DNA of 62,135 bases from Acholeplasmataceae bacterium (GCA_012838945.1 DUOG01000031.1:1-62135); one strand, 5' to 3'. Positions 8,756 to 17,907 are shown, counted from the stretch's first letter. A program made the numbers and translations. The notes: generated by a model not told the origin, from the letters alone.

Positions 8756-9589
8756 TTAGTGTTTGATAAACTTTAAACTAATATCTAAGGCTTTATAGGA
8801 ATGAGTAAGGGCTCCTACTGATATTAAATCTATTCCTAAAGCTGCTACGCTATAAACTCGTTTAATAGTCATATTGCCGCTTGCTTCTAGAAGTTTGCGT
8901 TTGTTGTTTATTTCTACTAATTCGGCCATTTGTTCATTAGTCATATTATCTAACATTATGATATCGCAATCAGTCTCTAACGCTTCTAAAAATTCGGCTT
9001 TGGTCTCAACTTCTACTTCAATTTTAATTCCCTTCTTCACTTTTTGTAAAGCTGTCTCGACAGCTTTTTTTATACTTCCCACCGCAGCAATATGATTATC
9101 CTTAATTAATACCTGATCACTTAAGTTAAATCGATGATTTGATCCACCACCATCAACAACTGCTTGTTTTTCTAATACTCTAATCAGTGGACTAGTCTTA
9201 CGGGTATCAACAATTTTACAATTTGTCCCCTCTACTTCTTGAACAAACTTAGAGGTTAAGGTTGCAATACCGCTCATTCGTTGTAAAATATTTAGTGCTA
9301 CCCGTTCTCCTCTTAAGATATCAGCCATGCTACCTTTGATGTGAGCAATGACATCACCTTTTTTCACAGCTGATTTTGATGGTTTTAAAATAGTAAATTC
9401 AATTTTAGGATTGATAAAATGAAAAACAGCTTGACATACTTCAATCCCAGAAATAATTCCACTAGCCTTAGCAATAAAATAACCCGTTGAAACAATCTTG
9501 GGATCGACTAGTGAACTTGTAGTTACATCATTAAGATATCCATCTTCATTTAAGGCTTCTTCAATAATTTTTAGTATTCGTTTATCCAT
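8756..9589 (-). CDS. nadC: Nicotinate-nucleotide pyrophosphorylase (carboxylating), QPRTase
   Basis: NadC converts quinolinate and PRPP to nicotinate mononucleotide, the third step of de novo NAD synthesis. Family signatures are NEDGYLNDVTT, LNILQRMSGIAT, DTRKTSP and KQAVVDGGGSNHRFNL in the first half, and IEVEVET and IMLDNMT in the barrel. I start at the ATG at 9589 (277 residues, normal length), one base after the nadB stop. An in-frame TTG at 9616 has a much better ribosome site (AAAGGAG, inside nadB) and would add nine residues. Third gene of nadABC. Confidence 0.95.
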   Translation of the reverse strand: MDKRILKIIEEALNEDGYLNDVTTSSLVDPKIVSTGYFIAKASGIISGIEVCQAVFHFINPKIEFTILKPSKSAVKKGDVIAHIKGSMADILRGERVALNILQRMSGIATLTSKFVQEVEGTNCKIVDTRKTSPLIRVLEKQAVVDGGGSNHRFNLSDQVLIKDNHIAAVGSIKKAVETALQKVKKGIKIEVEVETKAEFLEALETDCDIIMLDNMTNEQMAELVEINNKRKLLEASGNMTIKRVYSVAALGIDLISVGALTHSYKALDISLKFIKH

Positions 9590-9590
9590 A

Positions 9591-11084
9591 TTAATCTTCT
9601 CGGTAATGACAACCAATACTCTCCTTTCTTGTAAGTGCGGCTTTAATGATGGCCAAACTAACTGTTACCACATTTAAACACTCATAATAATCTTTTAAAT
9701 GACGAGGATTATTTACTAGATTTCTATAATAATTCTGAACGATTATTTCCGCATTTTTCAGTCCTTTTTCCGTCCTGATAATCCCTACTTCCCTGCTCAT
9801 GATGGATTGAACATCTAGTTTTATCGACTGATAATCAGCCTCTTCCTTGCTAATTTTAACCTGATCATCAGTTATATTTGTTATATTGATAATATTAAAA
9901 TTATTAATTGATTTAGCGATACGATTCCCAAAAACCACGCATTCCAGTAAAGAATTACTAGCTAAACGATTGGCACCATGAACACCAGAACTAGCACATT
10001 CACCATTAGCATATAAGTTTTTCGTGGAGGTTTTTCCATTTAAATCAATCTTGATTCCGCCAATTCCAAAGTGTTCTACTGGTGACACCGGAATCAAATC
10101 TTTTTCCATCTGGTAGCCACTTTCTAAACATTTGGCATAAATGGTTGGAAATCTCTTTTCTAAAAATGCCTTTCCTAAATGACGAGCATCGATAAATACA
10201 TAGTCACTTTCGGTAAGTTCAAGTTCGCGCACAATAGCACGAGATACCACATCACGGGGGGCTAATTCTAGCCGCTCATCATATTTTTCCATGAAACGTT
10301 GATAATAGCGATTGAGAAGAAAGGCTCCTTCACCACGAACAGCTTCACTGATTAGAAAACGAACTGATGATTCATTATTTACCCAAAATACGGTAGGGTG
10401 AAATTGGACGAACTCTAAATCTTGCACTTCTACTTGGGCACGGATTGCTGAGGCAATACCATCGCCAGTTGCGCATCGTGGATTAGTTGACGCTTGATAA
10501 AGTCCACCGATACCACCAGTTGCGATAACCGTAGCACCTGCTACCACTACAACATCTTTATTTTCCTTATTAATGAATTTTGCACCAAAACATTCATTGT
10601 CATTACACATTAAATCATACATCATATAGTCTTTTAAAAGAGTTATATTGGGACGATTTTTAAGATGATTAATTAATGTTTCCATAATCTTTCGTCCAGT
10701 TTGGTCTCCCCCAGCATGTAAAATTCGGCGATTTCGGTGCCCACCTTCTTTGGTAAAAGCAAGTTTTCCTTCATTATTTAAATCAAATGGAACCCCTAAC
10801 TCAATTAAACGTTCCAAGTTTTCTTTGGCTTCCTTGACTAGAACCTTTACTGCTTGAATATCATTTAAACCTGCTCCAGCAATCAGAGTATCCTCAACAT
10901 GCCCAGCAAGTACTTCTTCATCCACACAAATTTCCCCAGCAATCCCCCCTTGAGCAAGCCTCGAGTTGGAATCACTTTCTTTAGTAACGATTATAATTTT
11001 TTTGGATTCATTAATATTTAAGGCGGTGTAAATCCCTGCTAGACCACCTCCAATAATTAAAACATCACAAAAATAATTGTTCAT
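9591..11084 (-). CDS. nadB: L-aspartate oxidase
   Basis: This 497-residue flavoenzyme oxidises L-aspartate to iminoaspartate for quinolinate synthesis. The FAD-binding loop DVLIIGGGLAGIYTALN is at the N-terminus, SRLAQGGIAGE follows near residue 42, and HPTVF, RGEGAFLLN, HFGIGGIKID and GECASSGVHGANRLASNSL occur in the order of the succinate dehydrogenase/fumarate reductase flavoprotein fold. The C-terminal helical region is complete. It lies 2 bp after nadA and directly before nadC, so the three are one operon. Confidence 0.96.
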   Translation of the reverse strand: MNNYFCDVLIIGGGLAGIYTALNINESKKIIIVTKESDSNSRLAQGGIAGEICVDEEVLAGHVEDTLIAGAGLNDIQAVKVLVKEAKENLERLIELGVPFDLNNEGKLAFTKEGGHRNRRILHAGGDQTGRKIMETLINHLKNRPNITLLKDYMMYDLMCNDNECFGAKFINKENKDVVVVAGATVIATGGIGGLYQASTNPRCATGDGIASAIRAQVEVQDLEFVQFHPTVFWVNNESSVRFLISEAVRGEGAFLLNRYYQRFMEKYDERLELAPRDVVSRAIVRELELTESDYVFIDARHLGKAFLEKRFPTIYAKCLESGYQMEKDLIPVSPVEHFGIGGIKIDLNGKTSTKNLYANGECASSGVHGANRLASNSLLECVVFGNRIAKSINNFNIINITNITDDQVKISKEEADYQSIKLDVQSIMSREVGIIRTEKGLKNAEIIVQNYYRNLVNNPRHLKDYYECLNVVTVSLAIIKAALTRKESIGCHYRED

Positions 11085-11086
11085 AC

Positions 11087-11995
11087 CTAACTCAATTCTA
11101 GCATCTTATCCAATGCTTTAATAGCTTTCTTTTGAACATCTTCATCAACAAAGACTTCATTGGTATCATTTAAGAGGCAGTTATATAATTCAGTTAAAGT
11201 TGTTTCTTTCATACTATAACAAGTTAAATGTTCCGAAACGAGATAGAAGTTACGATCTGGATATTGCTTTTGGAGTTCATAAAGTATTCCACGTTCGGTT
11301 CCAATGATGAAATCTTGGCTTTGAACCCGACCAACAAAATCGATCATTTGTTTGGTACTACCAATAAAATCTGCTTTTCTCAAAACAGCTATTGGTGATT
11401 CGGGGTGAATAATAACCAACGCGGAAGGATGAGCCTTCTTCGCATCTTCTACCATCTTTTCAGTAATCCGATGATGAATGCCACAACAACCAGGCCACAA
11501 TTCCATATCCATATTTTCTACTGTATTAATATAAGTTCCTAAATTTTGATCCGGCAAATATAAAATTGGTTTTCCCTTATAGTGACTTATTACTTTTCGG
11601 GCATTTGAACTTGTCACACAAACATCACATAGAGCTTTTACCCTAGCTGAAGTGTTAACATAACCAATGATTACCGTATCTGGATTAGCCTCTTTATAAG
11701 CTTTGAGTGCCTCTTCATCTACCATGTCAGCCATTTCACAACCACCAACAGGGGCAGGAAGAAATACTCGCTTTTCTGGTGCTAAGATTTTGGCTGTTTC
11801 CGCCATAAAGCGAACACCACAAAAAACAATTCGTTCTGCGTTTGATTCCTTAGCAATTACACTTAAAGCATACGAATCGCCAACGTGGTCACATACTTCT
11901 TGAATTTCATCATTTTGATAATAATGTCCAATAATGAGGGCATTTTTTTCTTTTTTTAGTCGTAAAATTTCGTTTTTATAATCTATTTTTGTCAT
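11087..11995 (-). CDS. nadA: Quinolinate synthase (4Fe-4S)
   Basis: NadA condenses iminoaspartate with dihydroxyacetone phosphate to give quinolinate, using an oxygen-sensitive 4Fe-4S cluster. The 302-residue protein is of the usual short type. Motifs seen are IIGHYYQNDEIQEVCDHVGDS, with candidate cluster cysteines in IVFCGVRFMAETA, DVCVTSSNA and WPGCCGIHH, and YLPDQNLG for substrate binding. First gene of nadABC, with an AGGTGA ribosome site and an extended -10 promoter 20 bp upstream. No nearby NadR/NiaR-type regulator is present. Confidence 0.96.
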   Translation of the reverse strand: MTKIDYKNEILRLKKEKNALIIGHYYQNDEIQEVCDHVGDSYALSVIAKESNAERIVFCGVRFMAETAKILAPEKRVFLPAPVGGCEMADMVDEEALKAYKEANPDTVIIGYVNTSARVKALCDVCVTSSNARKVISHYKGKPILYLPDQNLGTYINTVENMDMELWPGCCGIHHRITEKMVEDAKKAHPSALVIIHPESPIAVLRKADFIGSTKQMIDFVGRVQSQDFIIGTERGILYELQKQYPDRNFYLVSEHLTCYSMKETTLTELYNCLLNDTNEVFVDEDVQKKAIKALDKMLELS

Positions 11996-12015
11996 ACAAT
12001 CACCTAACGTTAAAT

Positions 12016-12021
12016 ATTATA
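12016..12021 (-). promoter_or_regulatory. Extended -10 element upstream of nadA
   Basis: TGG-TATAAT is present on the minus strand, 21 nt before the nadA start; the -35 region is poor (AGCCTA at 17 nt). I see nothing else identifiable between 12022 and 12190 apart from AT-rich sequence. Confidence 0.45.
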
Positions 12022-12190
12022 CCATTTTTAGTTATTTTTAGGCTAAAAATGATAGAAAAAATATCACTATTATCTTTTGTGAAAATTTTAAATAAAAAAA
12101 ATACTTTTCAAGTTTGGACACTTAAAAGTAATCTCACGATATCTAGGCAAGTAAATTCTCCTTTGCTTTCTTATCGATAAATTATTAACT

Positions 12191-12433
12191 TTACTCATCC
12201 ACAAATACTTTTATCACGTTGCTTTTAAATTCTATCAATTCGCCATTCACATAAAAAGAAACAAGGGCCACTACCTCAAGATTTTTTGTATCTTTAATTT
12301 CATAATTTTCTTCATTGATAATTGTCGATTGTCTTTCAAAGGTAAACCTTTTTACCGGTCCACTTTTGATGTTCGTAACAAACCCATGTACGCTATTTTC
12401 TACGCCAAAAGTAAAAGAAGCAATCTTGATAGA
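12191..12433 (-). pseudogene. Open frame continuing past the ydjG-like stop; remnant or read-through tail
   Basis: Directly after the TAA of the 371-residue gene, the same frame stays open for about 80 codons and ends with TAA at 12191-12193. It translates into plausible beta-rich protein, with GVENSVHGFVTNIKSGPV early and LEVVALVSFYVNGELIEF late. There is no ATG and no ribosome site, so it is not an independent gene. It may be the lost C-terminal domain of a formerly longer protein, cut by a nonsense mutation, or a read-through extension. I do not recognise the domain. Confidence 0.4.
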
Positions 12434-13549
12434 TTACTTCAATAATTGATACATCTGATTGTTTTCTGATATCAATCCATAAATGATCAAAGCAACCACT
12501 ATAATGATAATAAAGATAGCAATGGTCAGGAGAACCTTTGGTATTGATATTGGGTATTTTCCAGTTATCTTTCCGTTTTCTCCATTAACCATAAATCCAT
12601 ATTCTTTATTATTGTATTTATAGGTACATAACCAAAGTGGTACTAAAACATATTTATAGGTAATGTTTTCATAATGAGTTTTTATATGGAGATAAGATAC
12701 CACATCAGGTCGGTATTTTCTAATAATACTACTTCTAATGTCTTCTTCAATTCGTTTTTTTGCGGTGTCCCATCCACTTCTAACGTTGATCGTGTAGTGT
12801 TCAGCACTAAATCCCGCCAGATAACGTTTGTCATATTCTTTTGAAACATTAGTATTAAATGGTGAAATTTTATCAAGTCGTTTTTGTTCTAGCCGAGTAC
12901 TACCACTAATCAAGATATCATCATATGTCCTACTGATAGTCCCATTAACATAATAGTAACGAGTTCTCGTAACAGTTCTTCGATTTTTACCACTACCGAC
13001 CGTTGTTACATAATGTTCACCAAAGCGTCCTTTGTAACTAGATATTGTATTGGCATCATAAGTCCAAGTCGGCAAATAGATTCCATTAAAAATCGGATTT
13101 GGCAACTCATTTTTCACTGTTTTAGGAACGTAGGTTTTGCGTTTTATCCAACTAGTGTATTTGTTTAAAGCCTCATCTCTACTCACTTTAAAAGGTACAA
13201 CTGAGGTTGGTTTCATCCCTGCTCGTTCATCAGAACTCCCTACACTAGGTGAACCACAAAATGGACAAACCCGAGCTATATCATTGATATCCACAACCGT
13301 ATTAGCACCACAGTTGTCACAATGAACCACCTTTGTTTCCGCTTCCCAACTGTTATCATCATCACTTGCTGTGAATAAATCTAGTTCATTGACATTAGTT
13401 TGCCCATCAATCGCAATCTGACTGCCACAATAATCACATGATAAAGTTTCATGATCCGGGTCATAGAACATATTTGAACCACATCCCGGACATTTAAATA
13501 TTTCGTTATCAGTTTTAACTTCTAGATTTTCATTTTGTTCTTTGTTCAT
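12434..13549 (-). CDS. YdjG-like zinc-ribbon membrane-anchored protein
   Basis: A 371-residue protein with two N-terminal zinc ribbons, CPGCGSN...CDYCGSQ (residues ~19-41) and CDNCGAN...CPFCGSP (~76-100), a central beta-rich domain, and one hydrophobic C-terminal segment (TIAIFIIIIVVALIIYGLI). This matches B. subtilis YdjG, encoded with the SPFH protein YdjI in the pspA-ydjGHI operon, whose products form a membrane-stress complex. Its start overlaps the stop of the YdjI-like gene as TAATG. A YdjH-type gene is not between them and pspA is not in the window. It could also have a different membrane-associated role. Confidence 0.72.
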   Translation of the reverse strand: MNKEQNENLEVKTDNEIFKCPGCGSNMFYDPDHETLSCDYCGSQIAIDGQTNVNELDLFTASDDDNSWEAETKVVHCDNCGANTVVDINDIARVCPFCGSPSVGSSDERAGMKPTSVVPFKVSRDEALNKYTSWIKRKTYVPKTVKNELPNPIFNGIYLPTWTYDANTISSYKGRFGEHYVTTVGSGKNRRTVTRTRYYYVNGTISRTYDDILISGSTRLEQKRLDKISPFNTNVSKEYDKRYLAGFSAEHYTINVRSGWDTAKKRIEEDIRSSIIRKYRPDVVSYLHIKTHYENITYKYVLVPLWLCTYKYNNKEYGFMVNGENGKITGKYPISIPKVLLTIAIFIIIIVVALIIYGLISENNQMYQLLK

Positions 13550-14625
13550 TATTCACTAACTTTCTCTCCACACTCAGGACAGAAATTATGGTTTGGCTTT
13601 AATTTTGTACCACATTTAGTACAGAACTTGTTTTCTGGCATCTTTTGGCCACACTCTGGGCAAAACTTAGAATTAGCATTTATCTTAGCTTTACAGTTAG
13701 GACAATCAACTTTTTCTGCCACTTCTTTTTTTGCTTCTTTAACAGTTTCAGCATCTTTTGCGGCTCTCATAGATTCAGTAAACATTTGTCCTAATCCAAG
13801 CCCTGCTCCTAAACCAATACCTGCGCCCGCGGCACCGCCACCTTCATTACGGGCAGCTTCTCGAAGAGCCTCAGCACTTTGGTATTGCATATAAGTTCCC
13901 ATCTTATCACCAAGAACTCCCATAGAGGTTCTTTTATCGATTGTTTGTTCTACTTCTTGTGGTAAAGAGATATTTTCGATGACCATTTGAATAACTTCAA
14001 TACCGAAATTTTCAAAATCATCTTTTAATGTTTTCTTTAAAACATCACTTAATTCTTTATAGTTTGCTGCTAAGTCTAAAGCTGGAATCCCTGCTTCACC
14101 TAAAGCATCAGAGAAACCACTAACGATTAAACTGCGGAAATGTTCTTCTAAACTTTCTGTATGATAATCTTGGTTAGTACCAAAGATTTCTTTCATCATT
14201 CGAACTGGGTCACTAACTCTAAAGGTATATTTACCGAAACCACGGACGCGAATCATACCGAATTCCGGATCACGCATCATAGCTGGATTACTTGTTCCCC
14301 ATTTTTGATTGATGAATTGTTTAGTATTTACAAAGTAAACTTCTGCTTTGAATGGAGAATCAAAGCCATAAGCCCAAGCCCCTAAATTAGTGAGGATTGG
14401 TAAATTATTTGTATCAAGTTTATAACTTCCTGGTCCAAAGACATCAGCAATTTGTCCTTCTTTAACAAAAACTGCTGCTTGAGATTCGCGGACGATTAAA
14501 CGGCATCCTTTCATGATTTCAGTGCGATCAGTCATCGGATAACGATATACGATCACATTCTGAGTAGGATCTTTCCATTCTATAACCTTCAATAATTGTC
14601 TTTTTAATTTTCTAATTAAACCCAT
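13549..14625 (-). CDS. YdjI-like SPFH (band 7) protein with C-terminal zinc ribbons
   Basis: The ATG at 14625 follows GGAGGTATAAAG, so I reject the longer reading to 14691. The 358-residue product starts MGLIRKLKRQLLKVIEWKDP, the family start for SPFH 'virion core-like' proteins such as B. subtilis YdjI. The SPFH domain spans about residues 25-250, with FGPGSYKLDTNNLPILTNL and RVRGFGKYTFRV. A Gly/Ala-rich linker then leads to paired CxxC zinc ribbons (CPNCKAK..CPECGQK and CTKCGTK..CPECGEK). Such proteins scaffold membrane domains; YdjI recruits partners to membrane stress sites in B. subtilis. Coupled to the ydjG-like gene. Confidence 0.8.
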   Translation of the reverse strand: MGLIRKLKRQLLKVIEWKDPTQNVIVYRYPMTDRTEIMKGCRLIVRESQAAVFVKEGQIADVFGPGSYKLDTNNLPILTNLGAWAYGFDSPFKAEVYFVNTKQFINQKWGTSNPAMMRDPEFGMIRVRGFGKYTFRVSDPVRMMKEIFGTNQDYHTESLEEHFRSLIVSGFSDALGEAGIPALDLAANYKELSDVLKKTLKDDFENFGIEVIQMVIENISLPQEVEQTIDKRTSMGVLGDKMGTYMQYQSAEALREAARNEGGGAAGAGIGLGAGLGLGQMFTESMRAAKDAETVKEAKKEVAEKVDCPNCKAKINANSKFCPECGQKMPENKFCTKCGTKLKPNHNFCPECGEKVSE

Positions 14626-14700
14626 CTTTATACCTCCATTTAACTTAAAATCATTATACATCATTTCCATTTTTTTATCAATAATTTTCATTCATTTTTA

Positions 14701-14728
14701 TTGCTTTTAAATTTTTTTTTGGTATAAT
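14701..14728 (+). promoter_or_regulatory. Promoter for tRNA-Thr
   Basis: TTGCTT (14701-14706) and TATAAT (14723-14728) are 16 nt apart, with the tRNA starting 10 nt later. Confidence 0.6.
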
Positions 14729-14737
14729 ATTAATAAC

Positions 14738-14811
14738 GCTCCCATAGTTTAATGGTAAAACGCAGCAATGGTAATGCTGAATTCCAAGTTCGATTCTCGG
14801 TGGGAGCACCA
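14738..14811 (+). tRNA. tRNA-Thr(GGT)
   Basis: A 74 nt cloverleaf with an encoded CCA. The acceptor stem is GCTCCCA/TGGGAGC, the D arm GTTT-AAAC, and the anticodon stem CAGCA/TGCTG around loop ATGGTAA, giving anticodon GGT (reads ACC/ACT). The acceptor resembles B. subtilis tRNA-Thr(GGU). The T stem CCAAG/CTCGG contains one A-C mismatch, and the D loop (AATGGTA) is of the short type often seen in tRNA-Gly. It has its own promoter and terminator, so it is transcribed singly. Confidence 0.93.
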
Positions 14812-14831
14812 TTCTTTTATCGTCTTAAATG

Positions 14832-14859
14832 AATTCCTAAAGTAATAGGAATTTTTTTT
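14832..14859 (+). terminator. Terminator after tRNA-Thr
   Basis: AATTCCTA/TAGGAATT, an 8 bp stem with a 6 nt loop, is followed by a run of T on the plus strand. Confidence 0.75.
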
Positions 14860-14925
14860 ATTTTATACACAATTGTTAATTTTAATAAAAAATGTTATAA
14901 TTAAATTAATATTGGAGGAGTAATT

Positions 14926-16161
14926 ATGAAACCACTAGCCTATTTAATGCGACCTAACACCTATCAAGATATTGTCGGTCAAGAGCATTTAGTTGGTGAA
15001 AATGGCATTATTAAACGGATGTTAGAAAGCAATAGTCTTTTATCATTTATCTTATATGGTAGTCCAGGTGTTGGAAAAACAACCATTGCTGAAGCGACAT
15101 GTAAAATGAGTGGTGCTAAATGGTTTCGTTTTAATGCCTCGACTGATACCAAAGAAAGCTTAAAACAAATAATAAATGAAGCTCGTTTTTATAAAGAAAC
15201 CATTGTCATTATTGATGAGATTCATCGAATGAAGAAGGATATTCAAGATTACCTCTTACCGTTTGTGGAAAGTGGTGAAATAAAAATGATTGGATTAACA
15301 ACCGTTAATCCTTATCATTCAGTAAATCAAGCAATCAGGTCTCGTTGCCATGTCTTTAAATTAAATGACTTAGGGAAAAATGAACTAAAGATAATAATTA
15401 AACGAGCCCTTGACTTTATGGAATCTAACTTAGAAATCGATGAAGCGGCTCAAAATTACCTAATTGGGATTGCAAATGGTGATGTTAGGACTCTCTTAAA
15501 TAATGTCGAGACCTTGGTAAAAACAGCACCCAAAAATAAAGTAACTTATGAAGACGCCAAAAAGACCTTAATGGCATCCAACGTTCGTATTGATGCTAGT
15601 GATGATGATTACTACGATACGCTAAGTGGTCTTCAAAAGTCGATACGCGGTAGTGATGTTGATGCTAGCCTTCACTATCTGGCCAAACTATTGATTGCTG
15701 ATGATATGGTCAGTTTAACTAGAAGACTCCTCGCCATTGCTTATGAAGACATCGGGCTAGCAAATCCAACCATCGGTCCAAGAGTTGAAGCAGCCATCAA
15801 TGCAGCACGAGAATTAGGATATCCCGAAGCCCGTTTACCTCTTTCCGTCATTGTGATTGAAATGGCTTTATCACCTAAATCCAATTCCGCCATGCTTGCA
15901 ATTGATAAAGCAATTCAAGACCTAGAAAATAAAAATACCGGGAATCTCCCTTTACATTTAAAAAACATCTATTCTTTCGACCCAAAACAAGAATCCTATA
16001 AATATCCTCATGACTATCCAAATGCTTGGGTCAATCAACAATACCTGCCTGATCCAATTAGTAACGCAAAATACTATAAGCCAAAAGCAACTTCCAAAAT
16101 TGAAAAGTCACTTAAAGAGCGCTTAGAACAAATTGAAAAATGGAAACAAGAGACTAAGTAA
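14926..16161 (+). CDS. rarA: Replication-associated recombination protein RarA (AAA+ ATPase)
   Basis: A 411-residue AAA+ ATPase related to clamp loaders, acting at stalled replication forks. It begins KPLAYLMRPNTYQDIVGQEH, the typical RarA/MgsA opening. Walker A is YGSPGVGKTT (~45-54), Walker B IVIIDEIHRM (~96-105), sensor 1 GLTTVNP and the arginine-finger region SRCHVF. The C-terminal half has the family helical domain with DASLHYLAKLLIADD, RRLLAIAYEDIGLANP and HYLP-like end residues. A GGAGGAG ribosome site precedes the ATG. It is monocistronic between the tRNA terminator and its own terminator. Confidence 0.94.
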   Translation: MKPLAYLMRPNTYQDIVGQEHLVGENGIIKRMLESNSLLSFILYGSPGVGKTTIAEATCKMSGAKWFRFNASTDTKESLKQIINEARFYKETIVIIDEIHRMKKDIQDYLLPFVESGEIKMIGLTTVNPYHSVNQAIRSRCHVFKLNDLGKNELKIIIKRALDFMESNLEIDEAAQNYLIGIANGDVRTLLNNVETLVKTAPKNKVTYEDAKKTLMASNVRIDASDDDYYDTLSGLQKSIRGSDVDASLHYLAKLLIADDMVSLTRRLLAIAYEDIGLANPTIGPRVEAAINAARELGYPEARLPLSVIVIEMALSPKSNSAMLAIDKAIQDLENKNTGNLPLHLKNIYSFDPKQESYKYPHDYPNAWVNQQYLPDPISNAKYYKPKATSKIEKSLKERLEQIEKWKQETK

Positions 16162-16163
16162 CT

Positions 16164-16190
16164 AAAGAACCCGCAAGAAGGGTTCTTTTT
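16164..16190. terminator. Bidirectional terminator between rarA and the FtsK-like gene
   Basis: AAAGAACCC/GGGTTCTTT, a 9 bp perfect stem with a 7 nt loop, is flanked by T on the right. It ends at the stop codon of the convergent FtsK-like gene (16189-16191). Confidence 0.78.
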
Positions 16191-17907
16191 ATATTTCCTT
16201 TAAAATATTCTTTATTTCATTAATATCAATTTTCGTAGTAGCGATTCTAGCTATTTCTATTTTTCTTTTATAAATGGCATCATTTTCTTTTTCCAAGTTA
16301 GCAGCACTATCACTTCCTAAGATTTCAGTTGCGAGTTTAAACTCATTCCATAAAATAACTTTATCATCAAAAAGACTATTGAGCCGGGTTGAAAGTTTAA
16401 TATCTTCCATAACCGCTACAATCATCATTATTCCACACTTTTTTCCCGTATGTAATAAATAAATTATCTCTTCAATAGTTTGTGACTCATTAATAATATT
16501 TTCTAAACCTACCAATAAAATAACATGATATTCTAATGGTTCTGTTATTTGTGGGAGGCGGTTATATTCTTCGATGTTATTAACCCCCATACTACTTAAC
16601 TTTTCTAAGATTTCTTCTGTCTCATTTTTTAATGTCAATATTACTTCGGAAATTTCGGTATGGTATTCATCCACTTCCTTTAAATCCACTAAAAGTTTTT
16701 TGAGATCGATAATCGTCAAATTGAAACTTTCCGGTAAATTTTTGAAAAATAAAGATAATGTTATTGCTTTAAGGTAATTAATTATATTACTATCCTTATC
16801 TCCAATAATTAATAATGAGGAATTAGCTAATAAATTACTCTCCACAATTTCCTTTTTGTAGTTAAAACCTAAGGGTAATAAATAATTATTGAATAGATTT
16901 GTTTGGCCAAGCAGAGATTTTTTTAAGTATATTTTTTGGGGATAGGTATTATTTAATTCAATAGTAACTTGACCACTAATACTATCTATCTTTAATGAAA
17001 ATTGCTTTTCTAAAACTTCTTTTAATTTATTTGAGAGAATATTATGATCAATAAACATTTTGGTATCAATAATAAAAGTTGTTATGTGATAACTTATAAT
17101 AAATCTAACCTCTCGATAAAAGATGCCCATATTGTTTAAGATGGCACAAATGGTTCGCTTGATATTGCTGGCGTTGTTTTCTTCAAAATTGGCTTCTTTG
17201 TTTTCTTTAACATCATTTAATAGTTTAAGGGGTAAACGAATGCGGTTTCTTTTTGATTTCTTTTTATTTTTTAATTTTGGATCTTGTGTAATGCCATACT
17301 TTAAAGTGCTTATTAAATTTTTTGACTTTTGAAATCCACCTTTAGCGATATTAAATAAATCAATTGAAAACTCTTTTAATGTCTTTTTTAACATGAAAGC
17401 AATACCAACCACAAGTAAGAAACATGCAATGATAACGGCTCCCACGGCCCCAAACAATAGATAAAACAAATAAAAAAATGAGCCTCCAATAATCCCCCCA
17501 CCTAAGACCGCTTGGTCATTATAATATTTCAAATAGTGTCCATACATACTAATCGTCATTTGAATATGGTTTCCACCGATATTACTAACATAATTATGCA
17601 TTGGAAAATGAGAAATCGTAAGAAGACCTATCAAAAAAATGACAATTCCCATAAAACGCATTGTCTTTACTTCCATTGGTTGATGAAATAGTAAACTTCT
17701 AAAACCATAAACCAAGAGTAAAAATAGTGTTACAAAATACCAATCACCAAATAGTAGTTTAAAGAAAATCATTAACCACTTGCCGCTATTCCCTAAACGT
17801 GCTAAGGTTATGATTGAAATTAAAATAGTTATGATTCCGACTATTTCATAGTAAAAGGTTAATTCCTTCTTATCACCATCTTCTTTACGTTTTTTTTCTT
17901 TCCCCAT
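16189..17907 (-). CDS. FtsK/SpoIIIE-like protein with lost ATPase motifs and no gamma domain
   Basis: The ATG at 17907 follows GGGGTGAAATT, giving 572 residues (the longer reading to 17937 lacks a ribosome site). About four or five N-terminal membrane segments (~15-175) precede a linker and a region aligning by eye with the FtsK motor. Where FtsK has the Walker A GATGSGKS, this protein has LLIIGDKDSNIINYLKAI. The Walker B VIVDELADLM becomes HVILLVGLENII, although FNLTIIDLKKL (FtsK IDPKK) and the MGVNNIEEYN landmark (FtsK RNIEGYN) remain. The C-terminal DNA-reading gamma domain is absent. I infer a pseudo-translocase derived from FtsK/SpoIIIE, possibly keeping a structural role at septa. A divergent membrane protein with chance resemblance is less likely. 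Confidence 0.7.
   Translation of the reverse strand: MGKEKKRKEDGDKKELTFYYEIVGIITILISIITLARLGNSGKWLMIFFKLLFGDWYFVTLFLLLVYGFRSLLFHQPMEVKTMRFMGIVIFLIGLLTISHFPMHNYVSNIGGNHIQMTISMYGHYLKYYNDQAVLGGGIIGGSFFYLFYLLFGAVGAVIIACFLLVVGIAFMLKKTLKEFSIDLFNIAKGGFQKSKNLISTLKYGITQDPKLKNKKKSKRNRIRLPLKLLNDVKENKEANFEENNASNIKRTICAILNNMGIFYREVRFIISYHITTFIIDTKMFIDHNILSNKLKEVLEKQFSLKIDSISGQVTIELNNTYPQKIYLKKSLLGQTNLFNNYLLPLGFNYKKEIVESNLLANSSLLIIGDKDSNIINYLKAITLSLFFKNLPESFNLTIIDLKKLLVDLKEVDEYHTEISEVILTLKNETEEILEKLSSMGVNNIEEYNRLPQITEPLEYHVILLVGLENIINESQTIEEIIYLLHTGKKCGIMMIVAVMEDIKLSTRLNSLFDDKVILWNEFKLATEILGSDSAANLEKENDAIYKRKIEIARIATTKIDINEIKNILKEI

Noticed and set aside
11989-12180. Plus-strand open frame of 63 codons upstream of nadA
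   Set aside because: It begins over the nadA start, has no ribosome site and low-complexity AT-driven sequence; treated as intergenic.
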